A stretch of 53,999 nt of DNA from the NCBI GenBank assembly GCA_964469505.1, contig CAYXZO010000010.1, positions 1 through 53,999 of the forward strand, given 5' to 3'. The position numbers were made by a program, and so were the translations under genes. The notes beneath the pieces were generated by a model that did not search any database, had not been told where the DNA came from, and saw only the letters and a list, made by a program, of their open reading frames with translations. Positions 25,369 to 32,916 of this stretch are shown here, one piece after another; position 1 is the stretch's first letter; each line of letters begins with the position of its first letter. Source of the stretch: CAYXZO01 sp964469505. Its GTDB lineage: Bacteria; Fidelibacterota; UBA8477; JABMPR01.

Positions 25369-25886
25369 GGATCTATTTAGCCGGCGCAATAGAAGCCGCG
25401 CCGGACGGCGGTCGTGGTTGGCGGGAAAAAATCAAACCAGTTTTGATCGAACGCTTTAAGGTGAATTATTACGACCCTGCTGATTCGGCCCATAATGTGC
25501 TGACTACGGAAGAGAAAAAATATTTCAGGACGTGGCGCCGAAGTGAGCCCGAAGCTTTCCGACGGGCAATAACCAAGATTATCGCGAATGACCTGAAACG
25601 AATTTTATTCAAAACTGATCTTATATTGTGTCATTGGGACGAATATGTGAAAGAGGGTGGGGGAACTCAGGGCGAATTGACTGTGGCTCGCCTGTTCGAC
25701 ATTCCAGTCATACTATGGACCAGCATACCGCGGGAGCGTGTTTCCAGCTGGATTTTAGGGTGTTCCACCTGGATTTGTGAATCTGTTGAAGAAGTAGAAA
25801 AGGTTTTGGAAAGGGAAATACCGCGCTTGAAGCGGAGAGATAGTTTCCCCAAGCTGGCTCCCTTATTTCGTATTGATAATGCTTGA
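25326..25886 (+). CDS. Nucleoside 2-deoxyribosyltransferase-like protein
   Basis: 186 aa. It opens with I-Y-L-A-G-A-I-E, the Rossmann-like start typical of nucleoside 2-deoxyribosyltransferase and related nucleotide/sugar-cleaving enzymes. Later D-L-I-L-C-H-W-D-E-Y-V-K-E-G-G-G-T-Q-G-E-L-T-V-A-R includes G-T-x-x-E, where the family's catalytic Glu is found. The enzyme may act on a nucleoside or nucleotide; substrate unknown. It overlaps the permease gene by 43 nt (ATG 25326 is the only reasonable start, without a clear ribosome site), so it is probably translated by coupling and may be part of the membrane locus. Confidence 0.65.
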   Translation: MDPEIPGNTRRKPLRIYLAGAIEAAPDGGRGWREKIKPVLIERFKVNYYDPADSAHNVLTTEEKKYFRTWRRSEPEAFRRAITKIIANDLKRILFKTDLILCHWDEYVKEGGGTQGELTVARLFDIPVILWTSIPRERVSSWILGCSTWICESVEEVEKVLEREIPRLKRRDSFPKLAPLFRIDNA

Positions 25887-25911
25887 CATTACCCCAAGGT
25901 GCTTTAATTTG
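25883..25911 (+). promoter_or_regulatory. Candidate promoter for the HU gene
   Basis: A perfect TTGACA at 25883-25888 is followed after 15 nt by TTAATTTG (25904-25911), which contains a near -10 (TTTAAT at 25903) and also resembles the Bacteroidetes -7 element TAnnTTTG. It lies at the end of the preceding gene and gives an HU leader of about 110 nt. The leader holds no other recognisable element. Confidence 0.45.
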
Positions 25912-26022
25912 CGGCAAAACGTTGCACCGCAAGGGCTTGCAGGGAATATGGGGGAAGTAAAGGCGTAAGCTTTAACTAAAAAAAGAGCCGTATCAACAAG
26001 AATACCATAAGGAGGAAAACGA

Positions 26023-26295
26023 ATGAACAAATCTGAACTAGTAGCAGCCATTGCTGAAGAAGCAGGTATCAGCAAAGCAGCTGCCGAAAAGGCTGTCGCC
26101 GCCTTTACCAATTCAGTGGTAAATGCACTGAAAAAAGGTGACAAGGTCTCGTTGGTAGGTTTTGGTACATTTGAAGTGGTCCAACGGGCTGCTCGGACTG
26201 CTCGCAATCCCCGTACCCAGGAGACCATCCAAGTTCCGGCCAGCAAGGCTCCGCGTTTTAAACCTGGTAAAGCCTTCAAAGAGGCGGTCAAGTAA
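26023..26295 (+). CDS. HU-family DNA-binding protein
   Basis: A 90-residue nucleoid protein: M-N-K-S-E-L-V-A-A-I-A-E-E-A-G-I-S-K-A-A-A-E-K at the N-terminus, the conserved G-F-G-T-F-E-V near residue 46 and the arm segment A-R-T-A-R-N-P-R-T-Q-E-T-I-Q-V-P-A with the Pro that intercalates DNA. The C-terminus V-P-A-S-K-A-P-R-F-K-P-G-K-A-F-K-E-A-V is typical of HU/IHF. A strong AAGGAGG site precedes the ATG. It is a single-gene transcription unit with its own promoter and terminator, as is common for HU. Confidence 0.97.
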   Translation: MNKSELVAAIAEEAGISKAAAEKAVAAFTNSVVNALKKGDKVSLVGFGTFEVVQRAARTARNPRTQETIQVPASKAPRFKPGKAFKEAVK

Positions 26296-26318
26296 TAAGA
26301 CAGACCACGTAGAACCTG

Positions 26319-26350
26319 AAAAAAAGGGGCCTTATGGGCCTCTTTTTTTT
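26319..26350 (+). terminator. Rho-independent terminator after HU
   Basis: GGGGCC (26326-26331) pairs with GGCCTC (26337-26342, one G-T pair) around TTATG, flanked by an A-run on the left and eight T on the right (26343-26350). Confidence 0.9.
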
Positions 26351-26395
26351 ATTAAAAATCTTGAGTATTAAACCCTTCTAGTCTTAATTGGGGTT

Positions 26396-27466
26396 ATGCA
26401 GGCCATTTGTAGGATCTCACGCCAGGCGGTTGAACACAATTTTAGCTATTTTCAACGTCTCACGGCGGGAAGAATTATCATACCTGTGGTAAAAGCTAAT
26501 GCATATGGCCATGATGCCTCCCTGATAGTGAATTGGTTGACAGAGATTGGGGTGCGCCTATTCGCTGTAGCTACACCCGAGGAAGCAGCTGAGTTAGCAC
26601 CCGCATATCCGAATTGCCGATTCCTAATCTTCAGCCGCACTTTTCCGGATCAATTAAGTTTATTACCACCCAATGTGATTCTTACCGTTACTTCAACGGA
26701 TGATATAGTGACCCTGGCAAAAGCTTCGCATAGGTTGGAAGCCCATATAAACTTGAACACCGGGATGAATCGCTTGGGAGTCAATCCTGAAGAAGCGCTC
26801 ACACTGCTAAAGAATCCACCTCACAATGTCAGAATAACCGGCTTATACAGCCATTTTGCCACGGCCGATGAGGAAGGACCTTTTTTCCATAAACAGCGGG
26901 AGCTTTTTGCCGAAGTCGTTGAAGAAGTGCGCCGACAAGGCTTCTCCGGTATGATCCACATTGCCAATTCTGCGGCTACGCTCAGAGAAGCCGACACTCA
27001 CTACGATGGTGTAAGAATAGGGATAAGCCTATACGGGTACGATACAACCCCAGAACAAAAGCACCAGGCGGAACTGTTGCCGGTGATGGAGGTTTATGCG
27101 CCGCTGGTGCGAGTTGCCCGGTTGAAGGCCGGTGAAGCAGTAAGCTACGGACGCACCTGGCAAGCCGCCAACGAGACAAATCTTGGCACTTTAAGATTCG
27201 GATATGCCGATGGTTATAACCGGCACCTAAGCAACCGAGGACAAGTTGCTTTTAAAGGACGGTATTTCCCGGTGGTGGGGACGGTTACCATGGATCATAT
27301 CATGGTCGATTTAGGTGGAGAGACTTTCCCCACTGGGAGCTACTTTTTGGTATTAGGTGGCAGGAGAGGCCCAGCTGCTATTGCCAATGTGGCTCGGTTA
27401 CTTGAAACCATTCCGTATGAAATTTGTTGCGCTATTAGCGGTAGAGTACCCCGAATACCAGCATGA
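26396..27466 (+). CDS. alr: Alanine racemase
   Basis: A PLP-dependent fold III enzyme (356 aa, normal length) that interconverts L- and D-alanine to supply peptidoglycan. The PLP lysine is in V-V-K-A-N-A-Y-G-H (about residue 33), and the second catalytic residue is the tyrosine in the V-S-Y-G-R-T-W segment near residue 249, contributed by the dimer partner. It has a beta-barrel C-terminus with G-T-V-T-M-D-H-I-M-V-D. ATG 26396 begins M-Q-A-I-C-R. The next 130 nt contain a candidate promoter but no gene. Confidence 0.96.
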   Translation: MQAICRISRQAVEHNFSYFQRLTAGRIIIPVVKANAYGHDASLIVNWLTEIGVRLFAVATPEEAAELAPAYPNCRFLIFSRTFPDQLSLLPPNVILTVTSTDDIVTLAKASHRLEAHINLNTGMNRLGVNPEEALTLLKNPPHNVRITGLYSHFATADEEGPFFHKQRELFAEVVEEVRRQGFSGMIHIANSAATLREADTHYDGVRIGISLYGYDTTPEQKHQAELLPVMEVYAPLVRVARLKAGEAVSYGRTWQAANETNLGTLRFGYADGYNRHLSNRGQVAFKGRYFPVVGTVTMDHIMVDLGGETFPTGSYFLVLGGRRGPAAIANVARLLETIPYEICCAISGRVPRIPA

Positions 27467-27479
27467 AGTCTGAAAAAAG

Positions 27480-27507
27480 TTGACTTATCCAAATTTTTCC
27501 TTAATTG
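27480..27507 (+). promoter_or_regulatory. Candidate promoter before the glycosyltransferase gene
   Basis: TTGACT (27480-27485) is followed after 15 nt by TTAATTG (27501-27507), the same arrangement as upstream of HU; a related TTGATG...TTAATTTA lies at 27557-27584. Nothing else is visible in 27467-27619. Confidence 0.35.
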
Positions 27508-27619
27508 CCAGACAAACAGCGTAAGACTCGGATGGGTGAGCTAATACCTATCAAAGTTGATGAAAAACAGGGGTTTTTAATTTACTACCGATTGTTCATT
27601 GTCTTTGGGAGAGGAATTG

Positions 27620-29086
27620 ATGTTTGATGCCGTAGTTCTTCAAAGTGCAGCCAAACCCTTCGGTGCTCCATTGCGGAAAGCTCTGGAGAAGTTTGACCCT
27701 GCAGTAGTGGATTGGGAACGGGATTCAGCCACGGATTTTGAAACTGCTTTGAGGAAGGGCCAGCATGATTGGGTACTAGTGATTGATCAAACTCGTTATG
27801 ATTTGACTCTTAAACATAGTACCTCTGAGTTATTACAGCTGGTAACGCAGAGTGAGCCAGAGGCAGCCCTTATTTATGGCGATTACGAAATTGAAAACAA
27901 CGGCAGCCTTAGCGAAATACATCTATTGGATTATCACGCCGGACGGGTAAGGAGCGATATGGATTTGGGAGTTGTTTGGCTGGTCAACCGTCAAAAATTG
28001 GAGGCTGCTTTGCCATTGACTCCCGGCGTGCAACGCCAATGGCTCTACGATCTTCGTTTGCGGCTAAGTGAACAAGGCAAATTTGTGCATATCGCAAATC
28101 GTTTTCAGGGGTCTTTGTATCGTATTCACCGGCCGCCGGGAAAAGCAGATGTTTTCCAATACCTTTTGCAAGATGAGGCTACCCAAAAAGAACTGGAGAT
28201 GGCCCTAACGGCTCATTTACAAAGAATTGGAGCTTATCTAGCTCCCGGAGCCCATTATCAAATCGTACCATATTATGATCGCACGTATGAGTATCTAGCC
28301 TCAATAGTGATTCCAGTCAATCATCGACCTGAATTTATTGGCAAGGCCATTGAATCGGTGTGGAACCAAACCATCCAGAATATTGAGGTTATCGTTGTAG
28401 TTAATGGAGGTACTACAGATCCGACCATTGAGGTGGTGCGCCAATACCAACCCGGTGGAGAAAATTATCAACCACATAAACCGCCGGTATCGCTTATTAT
28501 CCTGGATATCAATAACATAGGGTTCTCACTTAATGCAGGCTTGAAAGCGGCTAAGGGCAAGTTTTACGTACAACTCGATTCCGATGATCAATTAGCTCCG
28601 AATGCGGTAGAAAAGATTCTAGAAGTTTACCGAAATGACCATACTATTGGTATGGTTATCGGAAGCTACGAAGTGTGGGAATTACCTGATGATGGAGGCC
28701 CCTTGAAGCGGAGAGAAGATATTCCCGCTATCACTCACGACGAATGGACCGATGAGAACGGCAGAAATAATTTACTGCGGGTTAATGGGGCTGGTGCTCC
28801 CCGTTCCTTTTACATCGATCTGGTTCGGGACTTGGGATGGTTGGATATGAATACAGTCCCTCAGGCGCGGAACTACGGCGAAGATTATGATCTTGTGCTT
28901 CGCATGAGTGAGAAATACCGCATTGGAAGGGTTTGGGAACCCATATACCGGGTGGTGCGCCATAAGGGCGGTACCGATCATAGCATTGATGAAATCACTC
29001 AAGAACGGAATAACAACGCTAAGGATATGATGCGCTTATCAGCTATAAAACGAAGACAGCGATTAAATGGAGTTGCCCATGGATGA
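27620..29086 (+). CDS. Family 2 glycosyltransferase with an unassigned N-terminal half
   Basis: 488 aa from ATG 27620, chosen for GGGAGAGGA upstream; the TTG-started longer form adds seven residues. Residues 1-220 are not recognised by me: they read as a soluble alpha/beta region that may itself be a nucleotide-sugar fold (G-D-Y-E-I-E-N-N-G-S). From about residue 228 there is a GT-A family 2 domain: S-I-V-I-P-V-N-H-R-P-E-F-I-G-K-A-I-E-S-V, V-V-V-N-G-G-T-T-D-P, and V-Q-L-D-S-D-D-Q-L-A, the metal-binding Asp motif. No membrane helices are seen, so it acts in the cytoplasm. It overlaps the ROK-like gene by 8 nt, so the pair is coupled. Confidence 0.82.
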   Translation: MFDAVVLQSAAKPFGAPLRKALEKFDPAVVDWERDSATDFETALRKGQHDWVLVIDQTRYDLTLKHSTSELLQLVTQSEPEAALIYGDYEIENNGSLSEIHLLDYHAGRVRSDMDLGVVWLVNRQKLEAALPLTPGVQRQWLYDLRLRLSEQGKFVHIANRFQGSLYRIHRPPGKADVFQYLLQDEATQKELEMALTAHLQRIGAYLAPGAHYQIVPYYDRTYEYLASIVIPVNHRPEFIGKAIESVWNQTIQNIEVIVVVNGGTTDPTIEVVRQYQPGGENYQPHKPPVSLIILDINNIGFSLNAGLKAAKGKFYVQLDSDDQLAPNAVEKILEVYRNDHTIGMVIGSYEVWELPDDGGPLKRREDIPAITHDEWTDENGRNNLLRVNGAGAPRSFYIDLVRDLGWLDMNTVPQARNYGEDYDLVLRMSEKYRIGRVWEPIYRVVRHKGGTDHSIDEITQERNNNAKDMMRLSAIKRRQRLNGVAHG

Positions 29087-30275
29087 ATTCATTCTCATTG
29101 GACTGGATGGAGGGGCCTCCAAAGTTCTGGCCCAAAAGGTTGAAGTTTTAACAAACCCCTTACGTTTTACCGCCGTAAAGCCCACCGTTGAAGTCAGTTA
29201 TCGAAGCTCGGACAAGTTCAACCCCGATTTTAAACCGATACCATTGAATGAACAGTTGAAAGACTTACAGGATAAGCGTATCCGTCCTTCAAAAGCGGAA
29301 CAACAACAAGAAGAGGCAATCCTGGATAGCTTCGTCAAGGTGCTAAAAACCATTTGCTCACAACAAAGCAATACTCCCGAGTTGTTGCTGGGAGTGGGCA
29401 TGCCCGGTCTTAAAACCCAGCGCAAGCGGGGTATTGCAGCCATGGCCAACGGTCCTCGTATGCCTAATTTTCTCTCGCATTTGGAGGCCCGCCTGGAGAA
29501 AGCTGGTTTACCAACGGTCCAGAAAGTGCCCCGGCTGGGCAGCGACGCCGATTATTGTGGTTTGGGAGAACGTTACGGACAGGATGGAGCCTTCAGAGGA
29601 GTGGACAACGCTCTTTACATCGGTGTGGGGACAGGTATCGCCGATGCCATGATGTTGAGCGGACGTCTTATCCCCTTTGATGAAGCCCGGGATTGGATCG
29701 CCAAAACCTGGGAGATTCTGGATGACGACGGCCGCTCATTGGAAGTTTCCCTCTCTGCACCGGGAATTCAGCAGAATTACGCCAATAAGCTCGGGATGTC
29801 TTTAGAGAATCTAATGCGACGGAAGATTTACCCCTGGCAGATATATGAACTAGCCAAAGATCAAGATCCAGTAGCGATGGAAGTGGTGGAACAAGTGGCC
29901 CAAAAACTTAGTTCGTTAATTTACCAACGCATTGTTACGTTGAGCCAAGGCGATCAGGGGACTAAATTAGTGAAGAGGGATCGTCGTTTAAATCCTGATC
30001 ATCCATACCGCGGTATGGTTTTCGAACGTATCGTAATCGGGCAACGTTTAGGCGAAATCTGGGAATTTGAAGATTTTAAGCATCTATTACGGAATAAGGT
30101 CAAAAGCCGACTGGCTTCTCTAATTCAGCATTCAACCGTTCTCCCAAAATCCATCAAGGATGCTTATTTAACCAGTAACAAGCGCTTGCCTGAGGAGCTT
30201 ATTGTAGGTTCTCAACTACGGCATTCAGCCGCTCTGGGAGCTGCCATTGATGCCTATCTCCACTGGGCTGAATAG
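29079..30275 (+). CDS. ROK/BadF-like sugar kinase or ATPase
   Basis: 398 aa from ATG 29079 (GGAG at 29069-29072). The N-terminal phosphate loop is I-G-L-D-G-G-A-S-K-V, and the adenosine-side loop is L-Y-I-G-V-G-T-G-I-A-D-A. There is an acidic G-S-D-A-D-Y-C-G-L-G near residue 150 in the position where ROK sugar kinases carry the catalytic Asp. The ROK zinc motif C-x-C-G-x2-G-C is absent. A large insertion of basic sequence lies near 60-100. It is probably a cytoplasmic hexosamine-type kinase feeding the nearby wall-sugar genes, but the substrate is not proven. Confidence 0.7.
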   Translation: MDEFILIGLDGGASKVLAQKVEVLTNPLRFTAVKPTVEVSYRSSDKFNPDFKPIPLNEQLKDLQDKRIRPSKAEQQQEEAILDSFVKVLKTICSQQSNTPELLLGVGMPGLKTQRKRGIAAMANGPRMPNFLSHLEARLEKAGLPTVQKVPRLGSDADYCGLGERYGQDGAFRGVDNALYIGVGTGIADAMMLSGRLIPFDEARDWIAKTWEILDDDGRSLEVSLSAPGIQQNYANKLGMSLENLMRRKIYPWQIYELAKDQDPVAMEVVEQVAQKLSSLIYQRIVTLSQGDQGTKLVKRDRRLNPDHPYRGMVFERIVIGQRLGEIWEFEDFKHLLRNKVKSRLASLIQHSTVLPKSIKDAYLTSNKRLPEELIVGSQLRHSAALGAAIDAYLHWAE

Positions 30276-31542
30276 CGAGACCGTTCGGGTAGGTTTAGTC
30301 TTACCCGAGGACAATTTAACTAGTATCCAACTTCATCCAGCCGGCGAAGTTACCTTTCTGGAGGTACCCTATCCTCTGCCCTGGCATATCGAAGCTCGGG
30401 ATGATGAATTATCACTGCACCATAATCGGGGTGAAGTCCGGTTAGACTATCTTTCGCTGACCACAGATGCCGAGCTTTCCCGGATTAAAACCGGTACCGG
30501 AATTGAAATCAAGTCCATTGTCGTCGGTCGGGGCTTTCATTGGCAGAAAAAGGTGCCGCTCGTCTTCCCTGGAAAAATTGAAATAGCCGCTCAGTCCGGG
30601 CGCTTGATCGTGGTGAATGAAGTTCCCCTCGAGACTTATGTGGCCTGTGTGGCCACGTCTGAGTTGAGCAGCCAGGCCCCGCAAGCGCTACTGCAAGCTC
30701 AGACCATCGTGGCCCGCTGCTGGGCGCTGGCTTTTACTGAAAAGAAGCATCAGAGCCTTGGTATTCATTTTTGTAACGACGATTGTTGCCAGCGATATCA
30801 AGGGACTACTTATCTTACTCAACACAGTTTAAGAGCCGCTCGTGAGACCGAAGGCATTATTCTCACCTATGGCAATCAGGTGATAGATGCCAGATACTCA
30901 AAAAATTGCGGGGGCGTGGTGGAAGCGTCACACAATGTCTGGCCGAATCTTAAAGTCCCATACATGCAAATAAAATGGGATGGACCTCCGCTGCGTACCG
31001 ATCCTGAGCAATGCTCCTTTGATGAAATCCTAGCTTATGCCGATGGCTGGTGCGGTCCAAAATATTTGCCACCGGAGCGATACACTGAGGTCTTAGGGGC
31101 GGTTGATGAACATGCGGAGTATTATCGGTGGGAGTTGGAGCTTTCGGAAAAGGAGATTCTTGCTAATCTGAAACAGTACCAAAACATAGCCTGGAACAAA
31201 ATAAATGAGCTGCGGCCAATCAAACGTAGCTCCGGGGGACGGGTGATAGAATTGGCTATCACAGGCACAAATCAACAGGGGACGGAAGCAGAACACATTC
31301 TTAAAGGTGAATACACTATTCGCCAGATTTTGAGTGCTTCCTTCCTCTATTCCGCCGCTTTCAAAATAACGGATACGACTCATTCCGGTGATGAACGCCG
31401 CTTCCACCTTCGGGGAGCCGGCTGGGGTCATGGGGCTGGATTATGCCAGATGGGTGCGTTAGGGATGGCACTTATGGGCTATACTTCTTACGAAATCTTA
31501 GGCCACTACTACACCGGATCAGGTTTTGATCAATTCCCCTGA
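30250..31542 (+). CDS. SpoIID/LytB-domain protein
   Basis: 430 aa from ATG 30250 (GGGAG upstream), overlapping the kinase gene. Residues about 120-320 match the SpoIID domain, with E-V-P-L-E-T-Y-V-A-C-V-A-T-S-E-L (the catalytic Glu region) and the closing G-A-G-W-G-H-G-A-G-L-C-Q-M-G-A near residue 390. Members of the family cut peptidoglycan glycan strands (lytic transglycosylase) or activate amidases. Oddly, no signal peptide is visible at the predicted start: the first 30 residues are mildly polar. Several cysteines (C-N-D-D-C-C-Q) lie near residue 180. Its neighbours are NamZ-type muramidases, supporting a peptidoglycan role. Confidence 0.85.
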   Translation: MPISTGLNSETVRVGLVLPEDNLTSIQLHPAGEVTFLEVPYPLPWHIEARDDELSLHHNRGEVRLDYLSLTTDAELSRIKTGTGIEIKSIVVGRGFHWQKKVPLVFPGKIEIAAQSGRLIVVNEVPLETYVACVATSELSSQAPQALLQAQTIVARCWALAFTEKKHQSLGIHFCNDDCCQRYQGTTYLTQHSLRAARETEGIILTYGNQVIDARYSKNCGGVVEASHNVWPNLKVPYMQIKWDGPPLRTDPEQCSFDEILAYADGWCGPKYLPPERYTEVLGAVDEHAEYYRWELELSEKEILANLKQYQNIAWNKINELRPIKRSSGGRVIELAITGTNQQGTEAEHILKGEYTIRQILSASFLYSAAFKITDTTHSGDERRFHLRGAGWGHGAGLCQMGALGMALMGYTSYEILGHYYTGSGFDQFP

Positions 31543-31606
31543 GCTACACGTTAGTCTAACGAATTTTGTTAGCAGCTTTTACAAACAAACCATACTTTTA
31601 CTTCAA

Positions 31607-32914
31607 ATGGGAAAAATGAAATCGAGGTGGTGGGGGAGCGCTTCGCTCTTTTTCACCTTGAGCAACGCTCTGGTGTTACTTTTGATCTTAGGATGTGCCG
31701 GAAGTAAACCCATGAGTAAGAAACAGGAGAAAACGCCCCCGGCAAAGGTTCCTTCGCGGGTCAAAATCGGATTGGAAAATTATTTGGCTCATCCTGAAAA
31801 GTACCCCCTCCCTGAAGGACCAGTGGGTTTGTTTACCAATCAAACCGGGATTACCTCCGATTTCAAGTTGAACTATCAGGAACTGGCACGCTTGGTCCCG
31901 CTAAGAGTAGTGTTCACGCCGGAACACGGTTTGTTTGGGGCTGAAGCAGCTGGAGCCAGGGTGGAAGACACTGTGGAAATAGGTCACCAACTTAGTGTTG
32001 TAAGCACTTATGGTTTGTCGGTAGAAAAACTCCGGCAAGAGTTGGATACGCTGGCGGCAGTGTTCTTTGATATCCAGGATATCGGAATCCGCGCTTACAC
32101 CTATATCTCCAGTTTAGCTTATTTAATGCGAGCCGCTGCTGATACGGGGACTTTAGTAGTGGTTCTGGATCGGCCAAATCCAATTAACGGAGTACAGGTC
32201 GAGGGACCAGTGGTGGAGGATAGTTTGTTGTCGTTTGTGGGTATTTACCCCATCCCGTATCGCCACGGACTCACTATCGGAGAACTGGCGCATTTGTTCA
32301 ACCGAGAGTTCGGGATTAATTGTAAACTGCAGGTTGTACCTATGAGTAATTGGCGTCGGGATATGTGGTTCGATGAGACTGGCTTGCCCTGGGTACCCAC
32401 TTCGCCCCATGTGCCTCATCCCAGCACCGTGCTGCCGATGATTACCACCGGTATAATCGGCGAGTTGGGAGTGATTTCAGAGGGAGTAGGCACCACCTTA
32501 CCATTCGAGTATATCGGTGGTCCCTGGATAAAAAACCCAGACCAGTTTGCAGCGGTCTTGAACGCCAGGCACTTACCGGGAGTGTACTTTAGACCGGCTT
32601 TCTTCAAATCATACTACGGGCGATTTAAAGGCCGGCTCAGCGGCGGAGTACAGATTCATATCACAGACCGGGAACGTTTCAAACCCTTTTTGACTGGATT
32701 GGAGATCCTAGCTACCCACCTGGAGCTATACCCGGAAATCGATATCTTTCAGACGCCGGAGCGCAATTTGGCATTTGATCGGGTGACCGGACACACCTGG
32801 ATTCGGGAAGGATTACAAAAAGGCCTGGACGGTACGGACCTCGCCGATCGCTGGCAGGAGGAATTGACGCGTTTTAAAGAAATACGTAAGAAGTATCTGC
32901 TATATCAGGATTAA
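31607..32914 (+). CDS. NamZ-type (DUF1343) lipoprotein, first copy
   Basis: 435 aa from ATG 31607 (or 432 from 31616; both lack a strong ribosome site, and the longer frame from 31526 would overlap the upstream gene). The lipoprotein signal ends L-I-L-G-C. The DUF1343 core is clear: V-G-L-F-T-N-Q-T-G-I-T, T-P-E-H-G-L-F-G, F-D-I-Q-D-I-G-I-R-A-Y-T-Y-I-S-S, L-D-R-P-N-P-I-N-G. Characterised members (Bacillus subtilis NamZ) are exo-beta-N-acetylmuramidases that release terminal MurNAc from peptidoglycan fragments. The lipid anchor places it in the periplasm or on the outer membrane. A paralogue lies at 35449. Confidence 0.92.
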   Translation: MGKMKSRWWGSASLFFTLSNALVLLLILGCAGSKPMSKKQEKTPPAKVPSRVKIGLENYLAHPEKYPLPEGPVGLFTNQTGITSDFKLNYQELARLVPLRVVFTPEHGLFGAEAAGARVEDTVEIGHQLSVVSTYGLSVEKLRQELDTLAAVFFDIQDIGIRAYTYISSLAYLMRAAADTGTLVVVLDRPNPINGVQVEGPVVEDSLLSFVGIYPIPYRHGLTIGELAHLFNREFGINCKLQVVPMSNWRRDMWFDETGLPWVPTSPHVPHPSTVLPMITTGIIGELGVISEGVGTTLPFEYIGGPWIKNPDQFAAVLNARHLPGVYFRPAFFKSYYGRFKGRLSGGVQIHITDRERFKPFLTGLEILATHLELYPEIDIFQTPERNLAFDRVTGHTWIREGLQKGLDGTDLADRWQEELTRFKEIRKKYLLYQD

Positions 32915-32916
32915 AA

